From positions 1-31,655 of IMG/VR virus record IMGVR_UViG_3300017759_000033: DNA of 31,655 nt; one strand, written 5' to 3'. Of this stretch, positions 14,002-23,111 are shown one piece after another. Positions within the stretch are counted from its first letter, which is position 1, and every line of letters begins with the position of its first letter. The DNA comes from a virus. Below the pieces are notes generated by a model. That model searched no databases and was not told the origin of the DNA. It worked only from the letters and a program-made list of their open reading frames with translations. The position numbers and the translations under genes are program-made.

Positions 14002-16179
14002 ATGCCCAGCGACATTAACAAAAGCGTTTCCATAAGTCTGAAGGCGAATTTGTCACAACTCGAGGCCGGTCTCGCAAAACTTCCATCGATGACCAAAAAG
14101 GAAGCCGCCGCAATGGTCCGAGGTTTGTCTCAAGAGCTCAAAAAGAGCGAGAAAGCCGCCAGAGCCGCCGCCAAAGCCAACAAAAAACAGCTTGAAAAAA
14201 TGCGAAAAGAAGCGGAGAAGACCAAGAAAGCATTTCGGCAAATGGGAAAAAATCTCGCCGCGTCCGTAGCCGTAGCCGGAGCCGCAGTCCTAGCATTCAC
14301 ACAACAGATCGCCGACTTGTCAAACGAGCTCGTCGATTCCTCGACCAAAACCGGCTTAGCTGTTGACACACTGTCCGGACTCCGACTCGCCGCCGAGGGA
14401 GCCGGTCTCGGATTTGGGGAGCTTGAGGCCGGTCTTATAAAACTTCCTAAACAAATGCTAAAAGCGCAGCAAGGGAGCAAAAAACAGAGCGAATTGTTTA
14501 AACGCCTCAAAGTCGATGTCACGGAATACAAAGACGGCATCGAACAGCTCAGAGACGCCGACGATGTTCTCAAAGAAATATTCGTATCGTTGAACAACAT
14601 AACGAGCGAGGAGGAGCGAGCCGCACTCGCCGCGGAGCTATTCGGACAGCAAGCTGGACCAAAGCTCCTACAATCCGGAGCTCTGAACAACCTCGAGAAT
14701 TTTGTCGCTCTTTCAAAAGAGTTTGGAGTCTCGACCGGTCCCGAGATGCGAGACGCAATGGCCGATTTCCAACGAGTCTCGAGCACTGCATTAATGACCG
14801 TGACCGGAGAGATTCAAAGGGTATTGGACACATTGACCGGAGCGACAGAGGGAGGAGGCATGTCGGCAGCGATAATGCTTGTAACCGAATCGTTTTTATT
14901 TCTTTCGACGGTAGTCCAAGACGTGTTCAACGGCATTCGAGCAACCGCCGGTTTTTCTGGTTCGATGATTGGCGCGGCATACATGGCATTAAAAGGAGAG
15001 GGAGCCGAGGCATTTAAAATGCTACAAGAGGAGGCGAACAAAACAACAGAAATCACAGACGACATGTTCTCCACATTCGACCGAGGAACGCAACGAATCA
15101 ACCGATTTCGAGCTCAAATCCAAGCCACATTAAGCGCCGGAACACCAAGCGGACCACAAGGCCAACGACCGACCGGAGACTCCGGAGAACCAGAGGAGGC
15201 CGAGAAACGAGCGCAAGACATAGCCAAATCGACAAACGAGATCAAAAAATTTACAATACAACTCGAGAAAGACACTGCAAAAGCGACGTTAGACCGCCTC
15301 GAGGGAATCGACAAAGTCTCAGAGGCGATAAAGCAGAGAGTCAAGGAAATAGAAGCAGAGAAAGAGGCAATACTCGAGAAAGAACAAGCTTTGTATAATT
15401 CAGTCGTAAACAACGAAGCCCAACAAAAAGAGGTTAGCGAGCTCCAAGACGCATTAAACGAACGAGAGAAAAGTCTTGCAATTGAGCTCGCCGATTTGCA
15501 AGAAGAATTATTTCAAAAAACCCTAGATGCAGAAATCGAGGCCGGACTCGCCGCGCTCGAGCACGACACGCAAATGACGACCGAAAAGCTCGCAAACGAG
15601 CAAAAACTCGCCGACGAAAAAGAAAAAAACAGACAAAAAGAACTAAAGCAACAACTCGCAGCAAATCAGCTTGTTCTTAGCTCTATATCGGAGGGAGCCG
15701 ATGCCGCTCTCAGTATCGCCGAAAACTCGTACGGAAAGAATAAACAGCTAATATTGACCCTGTTTAATGTCAAAAAAGCCGCGACAATTGCCGACATTGC
15801 AATGTCCACCGCCGCCGCATTCCAAGCCGCATTCGTTCAATACGGAACATTCGCACCAATCGCACAGGCCGCAATAATTGCGAGCGGAGTCGCACAAGCC
15901 GCGACGGTCCTCGGACAACAACCCCCAAAACTCCACACCGGCGGAATAATCAACAACACGCCAGACGAAAGAACGAGAACAGTATTAACAGGAGAAGCGG
16001 TCCTCGACCGAGCAACCGTGAACCGACTCGGAGGAGAGTCCGGCGTCAATCGGATACAAAATGGAATGACATCCGAGCCGATTGTCGTCGTCACAAATCC
16101 GTATAAACATTTTGATCGATTCATGAGAGACCGAAAGAGACTCGGAGTCGAAAGAAAAAGCGGTCGAGTCGGATATTAG
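14002..16179 (+). CDS. Tail tape measure protein
   Basis: A 725-residue protein. The ATG at 14002 is preferred (GGAG 5 nt upstream) over the TTG at 13987 that abuts array R4. Residues about 25-80 are a Lys/Ala/Glu-rich coiled coil; a hydrophobic segment follows (LAASVAVAGAAVLAF, about 82-96). More hydrophobic stretches occur near 290-340. A long coiled coil spans about 405-555, and the C-terminus has an Ala/Ile-rich hydrophobic region ending in the LHTGGII motif seen in many tape measures. By the usual 1.5 angstrom per residue this implies a tail of about 110 nm. It is the longest of the helical tail genes and directly follows the chaperone region. Confidence 0.9.
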   Translation: MPSDINKSVSISLKANLSQLEAGLAKLPSMTKKEAAAMVRGLSQELKKSEKAARAAAKANKKQLEKMRKEAEKTKKAFRQMGKNLAASVAVAGAAVLAFTQQIADLSNELVDSSTKTGLAVDTLSGLRLAAEGAGLGFGELEAGLIKLPKQMLKAQQGSKKQSELFKRLKVDVTEYKDGIEQLRDADDVLKEIFVSLNNITSEEERAALAAELFGQQAGPKLLQSGALNNLENFVALSKEFGVSTGPEMRDAMADFQRVSSTALMTVTGEIQRVLDTLTGATEGGGMSAAIMLVTESFLFLSTVVQDVFNGIRATAGFSGSMIGAAYMALKGEGAEAFKMLQEEANKTTEITDDMFSTFDRGTQRINRFRAQIQATLSAGTPSGPQGQRPTGDSGEPEEAEKRAQDIAKSTNEIKKFTIQLEKDTAKATLDRLEGIDKVSEAIKQRVKEIEAEKEAILEKEQALYNSVVNNEAQQKEVSELQDALNEREKSLAIELADLQEELFQKTLDAEIEAGLAALEHDTQMTTEKLANEQKLADEKEKNRQKELKQQLAANQLVLSSISEGADAALSIAENSYGKNKQLILTLFNVKKAATIADIAMSTAAAFQAAFVQYGTFAPIAQAAIIASGVAQAATVLGQQPPKLHTGGIINNTPDERTRTVLTGEAVLDRATVNRLGGESGVNRIQNGMTSEPIVVVTNPYKHFDRFMRDRKRLGVERKSGRVGY

Positions 16180-16283
16180 CAAAACCGCAAAACAAGCCCC
16201 AAAACAGCGATAAAAATTTTGAGCAAATCACATTAAACCGTATATCTATACAACAAATTCAAAATCTAAAACCATAGTCACAC

Positions 16284-16296
16284 AGACCCGGACAAA
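16284..16296 (+). repeat. AGACCCGGACAAA 13-mer, copy d
   Basis: Exact copy in a non-coding gap, 15 bp upstream of array R5. Preceded by CAC as at 24197, making a longer shared match. Confidence 0.65.
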
Positions 16297-16311
16297 CTTT
16301 ATTCGAATTTG

Positions 16312-16344
16312 TTATCACTACCATCACTACCATCACTACCATCA
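16312..16344 (+). repeat. G-free 9-bp tandem array R5
   Basis: TT plus three ATCACTACC plus ATCA, continuing into CCACC so that a variant fourth unit ATCACCACC is formed. It is 17 nt upstream of the 16362 ATG. Confidence 0.95.
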
Positions 16345-16361
16345 CCACCGGAGCTCCAAAC

Positions 16362-19300
16362 ATGGCAAACACAACCCCCGAGTATATCCGCGGTTTTCTC
16401 ATTCCGCTTGATGTGGACACCGATAACATTTGGACCGCTCAATCAACATTCACAACATACGACAATTTCGCCGGCGACCCAACCCCCCAACAGACAAACC
16501 CGATGCGACTATACGCGACCGGACGACAGACCGCGAGCTCCGATTTGACAATCACGACACGCCGCGCAGGATATGCCGGATTTGGGGCCGGATTTACGTA
16601 CACCGACAATGCCGATGCCGGTACGATATACGGTCGAGACCCACAAAATCAAATCTCGTATTGGTCCTATGTAAAGAGCTCGTTCTCGGCGTCAATCAAA
16701 TATCTCAATCCAACCGGACTCGATGCCGGAGACGGAGACATATTAATTGCATACGGTCTCTCGAATACAGTTATGCCCAAATACGGAGTTTTTATCGTCA
16801 AACAGACACAGGACGGAACACAAACCACAAACGAGATATACTCGCAAACGACCGCAAACTCACAGGATTTTTATCCGGTTATGTGTACGCTCCAGAACGG
16901 CGAGTATCTCCTCGCACATTTGACACACGACGAGGACGACGAGGCCGCGACGCTCCGAACATATACGAGCACCGACGGCGAGACGTGGACCACGAGAAGC
17001 CGAGCCGCGCTCGAGAACCGAATCAACACCGGAACAGCAACGGGAACCGCGAGCATATACAATACGCACAACATCCAGAGAGTCCGAATCGCTCAGACAA
17101 ACGGAGTCATTCTCTTAATGATTGAGACGACGTGGAACAATACGAGCGCAACCAAGAGAAATCGGCTCCTACAATACGCAAGTTCGGACAACGGAGCGAC
17201 ATTCTCGCTCGTAACGACCGAGAGCGAAATTGACGACAATTCCTTTCACAGCATCCAATTGTATGCCACAAATGGACAATTCTCGTTTGCTTATATTGGA
17301 GCACTTGCCGAGACTCATTATATGCGGATTCCGCACGCGTACATGTCCGCACATCGACAACGTCAATCCGGCTCCTATGTCGTAGTAACACAAACGACCG
17401 CGGCAACAGGGACAAACGACTTTATGTCCGGAGGAGAGCTCGCCGCGTGGACCGACGAGCATTTCTCGAACCATGTTATTGTTCAAGCCGTCTTGCTCGC
17501 CGGTACATTCTACGAGTTTTACTCCGATAATTTCCTCGATTGGCGAGTAATGGGAAGCAATACAAACGGAAACGGACTTGTATTCCACTCCGGAGACAAT
17601 AGCTCGGACATTCAGAATTTCCACGCGTTCTCGGCTCTCGGTCGGTCGTTGTTGTTGTGCAAACCGAGCACGACAGCAACAAACACCGGCGCTCTAATGA
17701 TTGAGCTCGGAGGGTACGCGAATGTAACATTGCCAGAAACCAGAGGATACCGATTCGGAGCCGGTCTCGGAAATCCGCTCGCCGACTATGCGCGGATGTC
17801 GTTTGGAGACAATTTTATCGGGCATGATTTGTTTTCAAATTATAGCACATTGACCGCCGGAGGAGGTTCGGAGACACTCGGAGCCGACGGAGTCACAATC
17901 GGAGGAGGTCAAAAATATACGCGGAATATGGTTGTAGTTGGAACAACGTCTCAGATCGTCGGAATTGGGATAATCGCTCGAGCTCGTTTGAAGGCGAGCA
18001 CCGGAGGAGGATTGACCGGCTCAGAAATCCGCGGTCTTGAGCTCAAGATCGACGACACGAGCACCGATTATAATGTACAAATCCGAATTACTCCGAATTC
18101 GATGTCGGTCTATGATTTGAATGCCGGAGCACAGGCCGCAAGTCTCACCGGTTTGACGCTAAACAACGGAGTCGAGCTCATTATCGGATTCTCAAGCGGA
18201 AAAATCGATGTTTGGATGCGCGAGACCGGAACGCAGAGCGCAAGACGCAAATATACAAAGGCATTCACGCTCTCGGGATTGACCGCCGGCTCCGGAGGAG
18301 CGAGCAATGTCCAATCACTTGTTATTGGAAATTTGGCGTATTCCTCCGGAACATTGACAACGGTCGTCCAAGAATTCCATGTCGCCAACGCGATAAACAT
18401 CGGAGAAAACCTCCATTCGTTCTCGAGTCCGGACGATTTACAAACGAGAGCATACCCGAGCTCGGAGAAATTCGCCTATATACACGACAATGTATCGATA
18501 TCGGCGACAGACGGTCCAACCTACGAAGGAGACGAATTTAAAGTCTTGCCGACGAGCTCGACACCGATTGAAAACATCTTTTACAATGTGTCTCCGACTC
18601 CTCGGATTCCGTGGAAAAGTCAAAGTGTGAGCGCCGGAGCAAATGTCGCCGAGCAATTTATCGCAATCAAATTAGACTCAGATACGAGCGTACACATAGA
18701 CGAGTCTCTCCCGAATGACATCCTCGGACTCCATCTCAACAATTACAATTTCCGGACAGCTCGGCTCGAATACTATTCGTCCGGTTCTTGGACGGTCCTC
18801 GACACATTCCAATGTGCAATACTCACACAAGGGAATTCGCAAGGTCGGACGCTCCGAGGAGCGAGCGGAGCAAACGAGGAGCCGTATCTCCACTACAACG
18901 AATGCGAAGGTTGGTATGCCCACATTCAAACGGCATCCGGCTATGCATGGAGAAAGGTTGTCTCCAATTCCGAGGGAGTATTCGGAGGAACCTCGACGGG
19001 AACAAAACAAGCAGTTTTGACCCTAGACTCGAGTATCGTCGCGAGCTCCGGAGCGACGATATATTTGATACCCAAATCATTTACTTTATTGGTCAATTTG
19101 AACGGACGACGCGTCGAGGCGCTCGGACTCCGAATCACAACAAATACGAGCTACGACAATTATTTTCAAATTGGTACAATGGTTCTTGGTTCGGTTTTGG
19201 TAGCCGGCAAACAGTATCAGAGAGGACGCTCGATAATGATTGACTCGGGAACCGAGACCACAGAGACCGAGGATGGAATCGTTTATTCTCGCAACCAGAG

Positions 19301-19682
19301 ACCGAGCCGCCGCCGGTATCGTCTCGCATGGACAGAAGGTGTAGACATATCCAGACTCCAAGGCACGGACCCGACTCCAGACTATTGGAAATCGTCGAGC
19401 ACATCCGGAGCCGAGCCGATCGCAATACAAAACGATGTTCCCGATCTGTTACAAGGCCTATTGACGTATTTAAAAGGGAATACGAAGCCAATTGTATATA
19501 TTCCGCTAATCATACAAACGAGCGACACTCGAGAGCTCACCAGAGCAAAAGAACAGACACTCGTAACGCTCGAGAGCGAGGTCACAATCGAGCATACACT
19601 CGGAGACGAGCTCGTCAATATAAACGGCTCCGGAGGCGAAGTCTTTAGAGTAGCGACAATGTCTTTCTTGGAGGTGATTTGA
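16362..19682 (+). CDS. Large tail protein with sialidase-like propeller
   Basis: A 1106-residue beta-rich protein, the longest in the window. Residues about 1-430 resemble a beta-propeller with Asp-box turns: STDGETW near 202, SSDNGATF near 273, and a degenerate SDNFLDW near 387. Such BNR/Asp-box domains occur in sialidases and in sugar-binding phage tail proteins. The middle (about 500-680) reads like a concanavalin or LamG-type beta sandwich (GLELKIDDTSTDYNVQIRI, then ELIIGFSSGKIDVWMRE). The C-terminal third is beta-rich and ends in VFRVATMSFLEVI-type sequence just before the hub gene. A host-surface glycan-binding role is likely; catalytic residues were not identified. Confidence 0.7.
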   Translation: MANTTPEYIRGFLIPLDVDTDNIWTAQSTFTTYDNFAGDPTPQQTNPMRLYATGRQTASSDLTITTRRAGYAGFGAGFTYTDNADAGTIYGRDPQNQISYWSYVKSSFSASIKYLNPTGLDAGDGDILIAYGLSNTVMPKYGVFIVKQTQDGTQTTNEIYSQTTANSQDFYPVMCTLQNGEYLLAHLTHDEDDEAATLRTYTSTDGETWTTRSRAALENRINTGTATGTASIYNTHNIQRVRIAQTNGVILLMIETTWNNTSATKRNRLLQYASSDNGATFSLVTTESEIDDNSFHSIQLYATNGQFSFAYIGALAETHYMRIPHAYMSAHRQRQSGSYVVVTQTTAATGTNDFMSGGELAAWTDEHFSNHVIVQAVLLAGTFYEFYSDNFLDWRVMGSNTNGNGLVFHSGDNSSDIQNFHAFSALGRSLLLCKPSTTATNTGALMIELGGYANVTLPETRGYRFGAGLGNPLADYARMSFGDNFIGHDLFSNYSTLTAGGGSETLGADGVTIGGGQKYTRNMVVVGTTSQIVGIGIIARARLKASTGGGLTGSEIRGLELKIDDTSTDYNVQIRITPNSMSVYDLNAGAQAASLTGLTLNNGVELIIGFSSGKIDVWMRETGTQSARRKYTKAFTLSGLTAGSGGASNVQSLVIGNLAYSSGTLTTVVQEFHVANAINIGENLHSFSSPDDLQTRAYPSSEKFAYIHDNVSISATDGPTYEGDEFKVLPTSSTPIENIFYNVSPTPRIPWKSQSVSAGANVAEQFIAIKLDSDTSVHIDESLPNDILGLHLNNYNFRTARLEYYSSGSWTVLDTFQCAILTQGNSQGRTLRGASGANEEPYLHYNECEGWYAHIQTASGYAWRKVVSNSEGVFGGTSTGTKQAVLTLDSSIVASSGATIYLIPKSFTLLVNLNGRRVEALGLRITTNTSYDNYFQIGTMVLGSVLVAGKQYQRGRSIMIDSGTETTETEDGIVYSRNQRPSRRRYRLAWTEGVDISRLQGTDPTPDYWKSSSTSGAEPIAIQNDVPDLLQGLLTYLKGNTKPIVYIPLIIQTSDTRELTRAKEQTLVTLESEVTIEHTLGDELVNINGSGGEVFRVATMSFLEVI

Positions 19683-21412
19683 TGAGATACTATAGCGCCG
19701 ACGAATATGTCGATACAGACATCGTTTTTCTCCTCGAAATCGAGTATATCGGAAGGACATATCGATTTTCATCGTATCCGCTCACATTGACGGACGGAGA
19801 CGCCGAAATTCTATACGAGGGAGGACTCGAGGAGCCGGCATTCGACCAAGAGCTCGGACGAATCGGAGCGCTCCAGACATCGAGCTCGAATGTATCGCTC
19901 GCATTGACATTCCCTTTTAATGTCGCAGTGAGACAAATCAAAGGAAAAGGAATCGAGCGCTCGAGAGCGACATTGTATTATGTTCTGAGCAAATCCGGAC
20001 GAATCCAACAAACCCAAGACCAAAGAATACCGATTTTCTCCGGAGTCGTCACAGATCCGATTTATGGACATCCAGATCGAGAGCTTGGATATGTGGAATT
20101 CTCAATCGAAAACGAAATTGTTATTAATGACTCGTCGCTCCTCGGTCTTATATGTGGAGAAGTGCTTTTCTTGGAGAAAGCCGCTTACTCCGAGCCGCCG
20201 ACCGCTCCGACGATTGTCAACACACCTCCAAAAGATCCCGACGGCATAATCGACGTTCTCGACGTCCACAAGGGAAAAGCCGTCCCCGCTATTATAGGCA
20301 GCGCCGGCGCGGTATATGGTCAAAATGCAACATTGACGAGCGCCGGTTCGACACCGGCTTATTTGATCGCATATGAAAACGTAGGACCAGATTATCCGGC
20401 ATGGTACGTTATCGCCGGTCACAATGTCGTAGCCGATACCGTCAAAATGTACGACAACCAAGGCAATTCGGAGAACGGTCTCTCAGTCGGACAGTATATC
20501 GGAGCCCGTGGAGACGCATATTCGTTTGTTCGATTGGTCGCCTCGACACCGATTGACCGCTCGTTTGTAGCGAACAATGATCGCGAATATTGGATTGAAT
20601 GGAACCAAGCCGGCGGACTCGTCAATCCGACCGGCTCCGGAGCGCTCGAGCTTGGAGGAGACATCATAATTTGGGCTCTCGAGTCTCTCGGCATCACATA
20701 CGACCGCGAGCAATGGAACGCAGTTCGAGACGCGTTGAACGAGTACAAATTCGCCGGATACATAAACGACCCGAATTTAAAATGTTTTGAATGGATACAA
20801 TCGAACATTATCGCCTATTTGCCCGTAACAGTCGCCGCCGGTCCAAATGGTCTATATCCCATAATAGACGCCCGAATCGATACAATCCAAACAAAAGCGA
20901 GACTAAGAGTCACCAACTCGAGCGAATTTCGCCGAGTCTCTCCGATTTCTCCGATTGACAGCGAGCTCGTTAATACTTTGACTGTTCGATTTGGTCCTCG
21001 AGGCAACGGAGCCGAGCAAGATACATACATGTCGTATGCAAAAATATCGTATAACCCCCCCGACCAAGCGGATGCCCGATTCGAGCTTTTGTCTCCATAC
21101 TCGATCGTCTCGTATCAGAGATTCGGAGAACAATCCGAGGTTATAAATCTCGACTTTGTTTATGACATGGAAACCGCCTCGAGAATTGCAGCGAACCAAA
21201 TAAAAACGCGAGCGCTACCGGAGAAAAAAATCACATATCGAGCCGCATTCCGATTTGGATTTCTTGAGCTCGGAGACATTGTCGAGCTCACAGACTCGGA
21301 GCTCGGTCTCGAGGAATATCGAGCTCAAATATGCGGCAAACGATATGCCGGTCGGTCTTGGGAATATGATATATTGTTTTCAGAAAATCCAATCGACAAC
21401 TCGAGACCGTAA
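19682..21412 (+). CDS. Tail hub or baseplate protein (putative)
   Basis: A 576-residue beta-rich protein. The ATG at 19682 overlaps the previous stop (TGATG) and has a very strong GGAGGTGA 4-5 nt upstream; the TTG directly before it is not needed. The N-terminal 150 residues (DIVFLLEIEYIGRTYRFSS, IPIFSGVVTDPIYGHPDREL) resemble the start of gp27/J-type hub proteins. The middle holds a Gly-rich beta domain with a helical insertion (ALNEYKFAGYINDPNLKCFEWI). The C-terminus has RTRALPEKK-like then FLELGDIVELTD, a pattern I associate with phage tail hub and DUF2163-like proteins. It probably forms the tail tip with the 16362 product. Confidence 0.7.
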   Translation: MRYYSADEYVDTDIVFLLEIEYIGRTYRFSSYPLTLTDGDAEILYEGGLEEPAFDQELGRIGALQTSSSNVSLALTFPFNVAVRQIKGKGIERSRATLYYVLSKSGRIQQTQDQRIPIFSGVVTDPIYGHPDRELGYVEFSIENEIVINDSSLLGLICGEVLFLEKAAYSEPPTAPTIVNTPPKDPDGIIDVLDVHKGKAVPAIIGSAGAVYGQNATLTSAGSTPAYLIAYENVGPDYPAWYVIAGHNVVADTVKMYDNQGNSENGLSVGQYIGARGDAYSFVRLVASTPIDRSFVANNDREYWIEWNQAGGLVNPTGSGALELGGDIIIWALESLGITYDREQWNAVRDALNEYKFAGYINDPNLKCFEWIQSNIIAYLPVTVAAGPNGLYPIIDARIDTIQTKARLRVTNSSEFRRVSPISPIDSELVNTLTVRFGPRGNGAEQDTYMSYAKISYNPPDQADARFELLSPYSIVSYQRFGEQSEVINLDFVYDMETASRIAANQIKTRALPEKKITYRAAFRFGFLELGDIVELTDSELGLEEYRAQICGKRYAGRSWEYDILFSENPIDNSRP

Positions 21413-21480
21413 TATCAGAAATACGGCGTATCATTATCACTACCATCACTACCATCACTACCATCACCGGAGCGCCAGAC
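21413..21480 (+). promoter_or_regulatory. Leader of the lysis module with array R6
   Basis: A short gap with AAATACGGCGTATCAT directly upstream of array R6. GGCGTATCAT also stands before R2, and AAATACGGC before R7. The ribosome-binding block CCGGAGCGCCAGAC precedes the ATG at 21481. Confidence 0.5.
21434..21466 (+). repeat. G-free 9-bp tandem array R6
   Basis: TT plus three exact ATCACTACC units plus ATCA, then CCGGAG. The start codon is 14 nt downstream. Confidence 0.95.
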
Positions 21481-22092
21481 ATGAACCGAATCGAAACCAA
21501 AGAACGTCCAACCATTCTCGACCGAGTCGAATCGTTCGGATTTCGCGTATTTGACGAGCCGAATTTTGACTTGAACATTATCGGAGTTCGACGCATGTCC
21601 AACAGACAACACAACGAATTCGACGATGCAATCCATGTTTGTTATCGGATGCTAGATTTCTGGGTCGAGGAGTGGGGACCGGCGACGACAGATCCAGGCT
21701 CCTATTGGCTCACAAAACCAGACTACAAACCATGCGCTATATATTACCACCCACAGCAAGCGCGCGGAGCGTATCAAATCGGTTTTCACCGTGGAAATTC
21801 GTCTCATGAATGCTTAAAACAGGTCCGCCCCGTGAAATTTTGGCGCGACTCAAACAAAGACGAACACGCAGACTATGCCGGATTTGTACACAAAGATTTG
21901 ATTGGTCTCAATATCCACCGTAGCTCGACACGTCCGGAAGGGAGCCATTTTGTCGATAAGTACAGCGCCGGATGTCAGGTTTTCAAGTACGCTCGAGACT
22001 TGAAGCGCTTGATTGAGCTCTGTAAACTCCAAATCGAACATCATCCGAATTGGGCGAAAGAATTTACTTATACATTGATTTCGGAGGAGTAA
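21481..22092 (+). CDS. Probable cell-wall enzyme (L,D-transpeptidase-like fold)
   Basis: A 203-residue protein without a signal peptide. Residues about 130-165 contain GLNIHRSSTRPEGSHF then DKYSAGCQVF, i.e. a HxxS...SAGCQ pattern like the catalytic HxxG...SxGC region of YkuD-type L,D-transpeptidases and of some phage peptidoglycan hydrolases. The remainder has mixed alpha/beta with many Trp and Tyr residues. It begins a new leader after the tail module and is followed, with overlapping stop/start, by a holin-like protein, so an endolysin role is reasonable. A tail-associated wall-degrading enzyme is possible too. The catalytic reading is from the motif only. Confidence 0.55.
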   Translation: MNRIETKERPTILDRVESFGFRVFDEPNFDLNIIGVRRMSNRQHNEFDDAIHVCYRMLDFWVEEWGPATTDPGSYWLTKPDYKPCAIYYHPQQARGAYQIGFHRGNSSHECLKQVRPVKFWRDSNKDEHADYAGFVHKDLIGLNIHRSSTRPEGSHFVDKYSAGCQVFKYARDLKRLIELCKLQIEHHPNWAKEFTYTLISEE

Positions 22093-22454
22093 TGGACCCG
22101 AGCACAATACACGATTTATGGTTAAATTTGGCAACGAATAGCCCGTTCTTGGCATTCGTAATATACAATTGGTATCAACAAACCAAACAAATAGAGCTCT
22201 ATCGGCAAGAAATGAAAAAGGACCGAGACGAATACGAACAGAAACGAGAAGATGCCATCGAGAAAATACGACAGAGATACATTGTCGTTATAGACGAGCT
22301 CAAGAGCGACCAAGAAAATTCGGTACAAAACCGACTCGCAACTCTTGAGAAAAGCATTCGGAAATTGTTCGCCAGCGTCGAGGACATGAAAAAAATCAAA
22401 ACGATTGTCGAGGAGCTCAGACTCAAAGAACAGATTCGAGAGCATCAAAAATGA
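22092..22454 (+). CDS. Holin- or spanin-like membrane coiled-coil protein
   Basis: A 120-residue protein. The ATG overlaps the preceding stop (TAATG) and GGAGG lies 5 nt before it. Residues about 8-27 are hydrophobic (LNLATNSPFLAFVIYNWY), enough for one membrane span; the rest is a highly charged coiled coil (about 30-120) rich in Glu, Lys and Arg. This layout resembles BhlA/UviB-type small holins and also inner-membrane spanins. Its coupling to the putative cell-wall enzyme supports a lysis role. It ends with ATGA overlap into the methyltransferase gene. Confidence 0.6.
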   Translation: MDPSTIHDLWLNLATNSPFLAFVIYNWYQQTKQIELYRQEMKKDRDEYEQKREDAIEKIRQRYIVVIDELKSDQENSVQNRLATLEKSIRKLFASVEDMKKIKTIVEELRLKEQIREHQK

Positions 22455-23110
22455 TACAATATTACAATATCGATTGCATGGAAGCGCTCAAAAAGGCCCC
22501 CAATAATCATTGGGATTTGGCAATCGTCGATCCGCCGTATGGAATACATGAAAAGCTATTGACGAGCACACCAGAGCCCAACAACTCGAACAAATTCGCG
22601 CTCCGATACATGGAAAAAAACTGGGACCACCAAAGACCAACCGCGGAGTATTTCTCCGAGCTCCAAAGAGTCTCAAAAAATCAAATAATCTGGGGAGGAA
22701 ATTATTTTGCTGATTTGCTACCACCTTCTCGAGGCTGGATATGCTGGGACAAAATGCAAGATAAATTTACATGCCTTAACAACGAGCTCGCATGGACGAG
22801 CTTTGATGTCGGTTTGAAAATGTTTCGCAGATTGCGAGCCTTAGACATTGGTTTTATGGTTCGGAAAGCACATCAAGAATTTGTACATCCGACACAGAAA
22901 CCACTAGAATTGTACATATTTTGTCTCGAGCAGTACACCAAGACCAATCGAGCTCGAATCCTCGACACACACCTCGGAGCCGGCTCTATTGGTCTTGCAT
23001 GCTACGACCTCGGATATACTCTCGACGGATTCGAAATCGACAAAGATTATTTTGACGCTGCACAAAATCGACTTGATGTCTATCGCAGACAATTAAAGCT
23101 ATTCGGATAA
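22451..23110 (+). CDS. DNA adenine or N4-cytosine methyltransferase
   Basis: A 219-residue amino-methyltransferase. Catalytic motif IV, DPPYG, is near residues 27-31 (AIVDPPYG). Downstream are a short recognition region and HPTQKPLELY, then SAM-binding motif I as ILDTHLGAGSIGLACYDLGY near 175, followed by DGFEIDKDYFDAA. The order (IV before I) is that of the beta class, which modifies the exocyclic amino group of A or C. Length is typical for compact phage orphan enzymes, and no restriction partner is nearby. It probably protects phage DNA or marks it for packaging or regulation. The target sequence cannot be told from sequence. Confidence 0.93.
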   Translation: MIQYYNIDCMEALKKAPNNHWDLAIVDPPYGIHEKLLTSTPEPNNSNKFALRYMEKNWDHQRPTAEYFSELQRVSKNQIIWGGNYFADLLPPSRGWICWDKMQDKFTCLNNELAWTSFDVGLKMFRRLRALDIGFMVRKAHQEFVHPTQKPLELYIFCLEQYTKTNRARILDTHLGAGSIGLACYDLGYTLDGFEIDKDYFDAAQNRLDVYRRQLKLFG

Positions 23111-23111
23111 A

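Larger units (their letters stand above)
16180..16361 (+). promoter_or_regulatory. Leader with possible promoter, 13-mer and array R5
   Basis: A 182-bp gap between the tape measure and the large tail protein, the longest in the tail module. A weak promoter is possible (TTGAGC at 16219-16224, then TATCTA 18 bp later). Then come the 13-mer at 16284, a 15-bp spacer, array R5, and a CCGGAGCTCC ribosome-binding block just before the ATG at 16362. Confidence 0.45.
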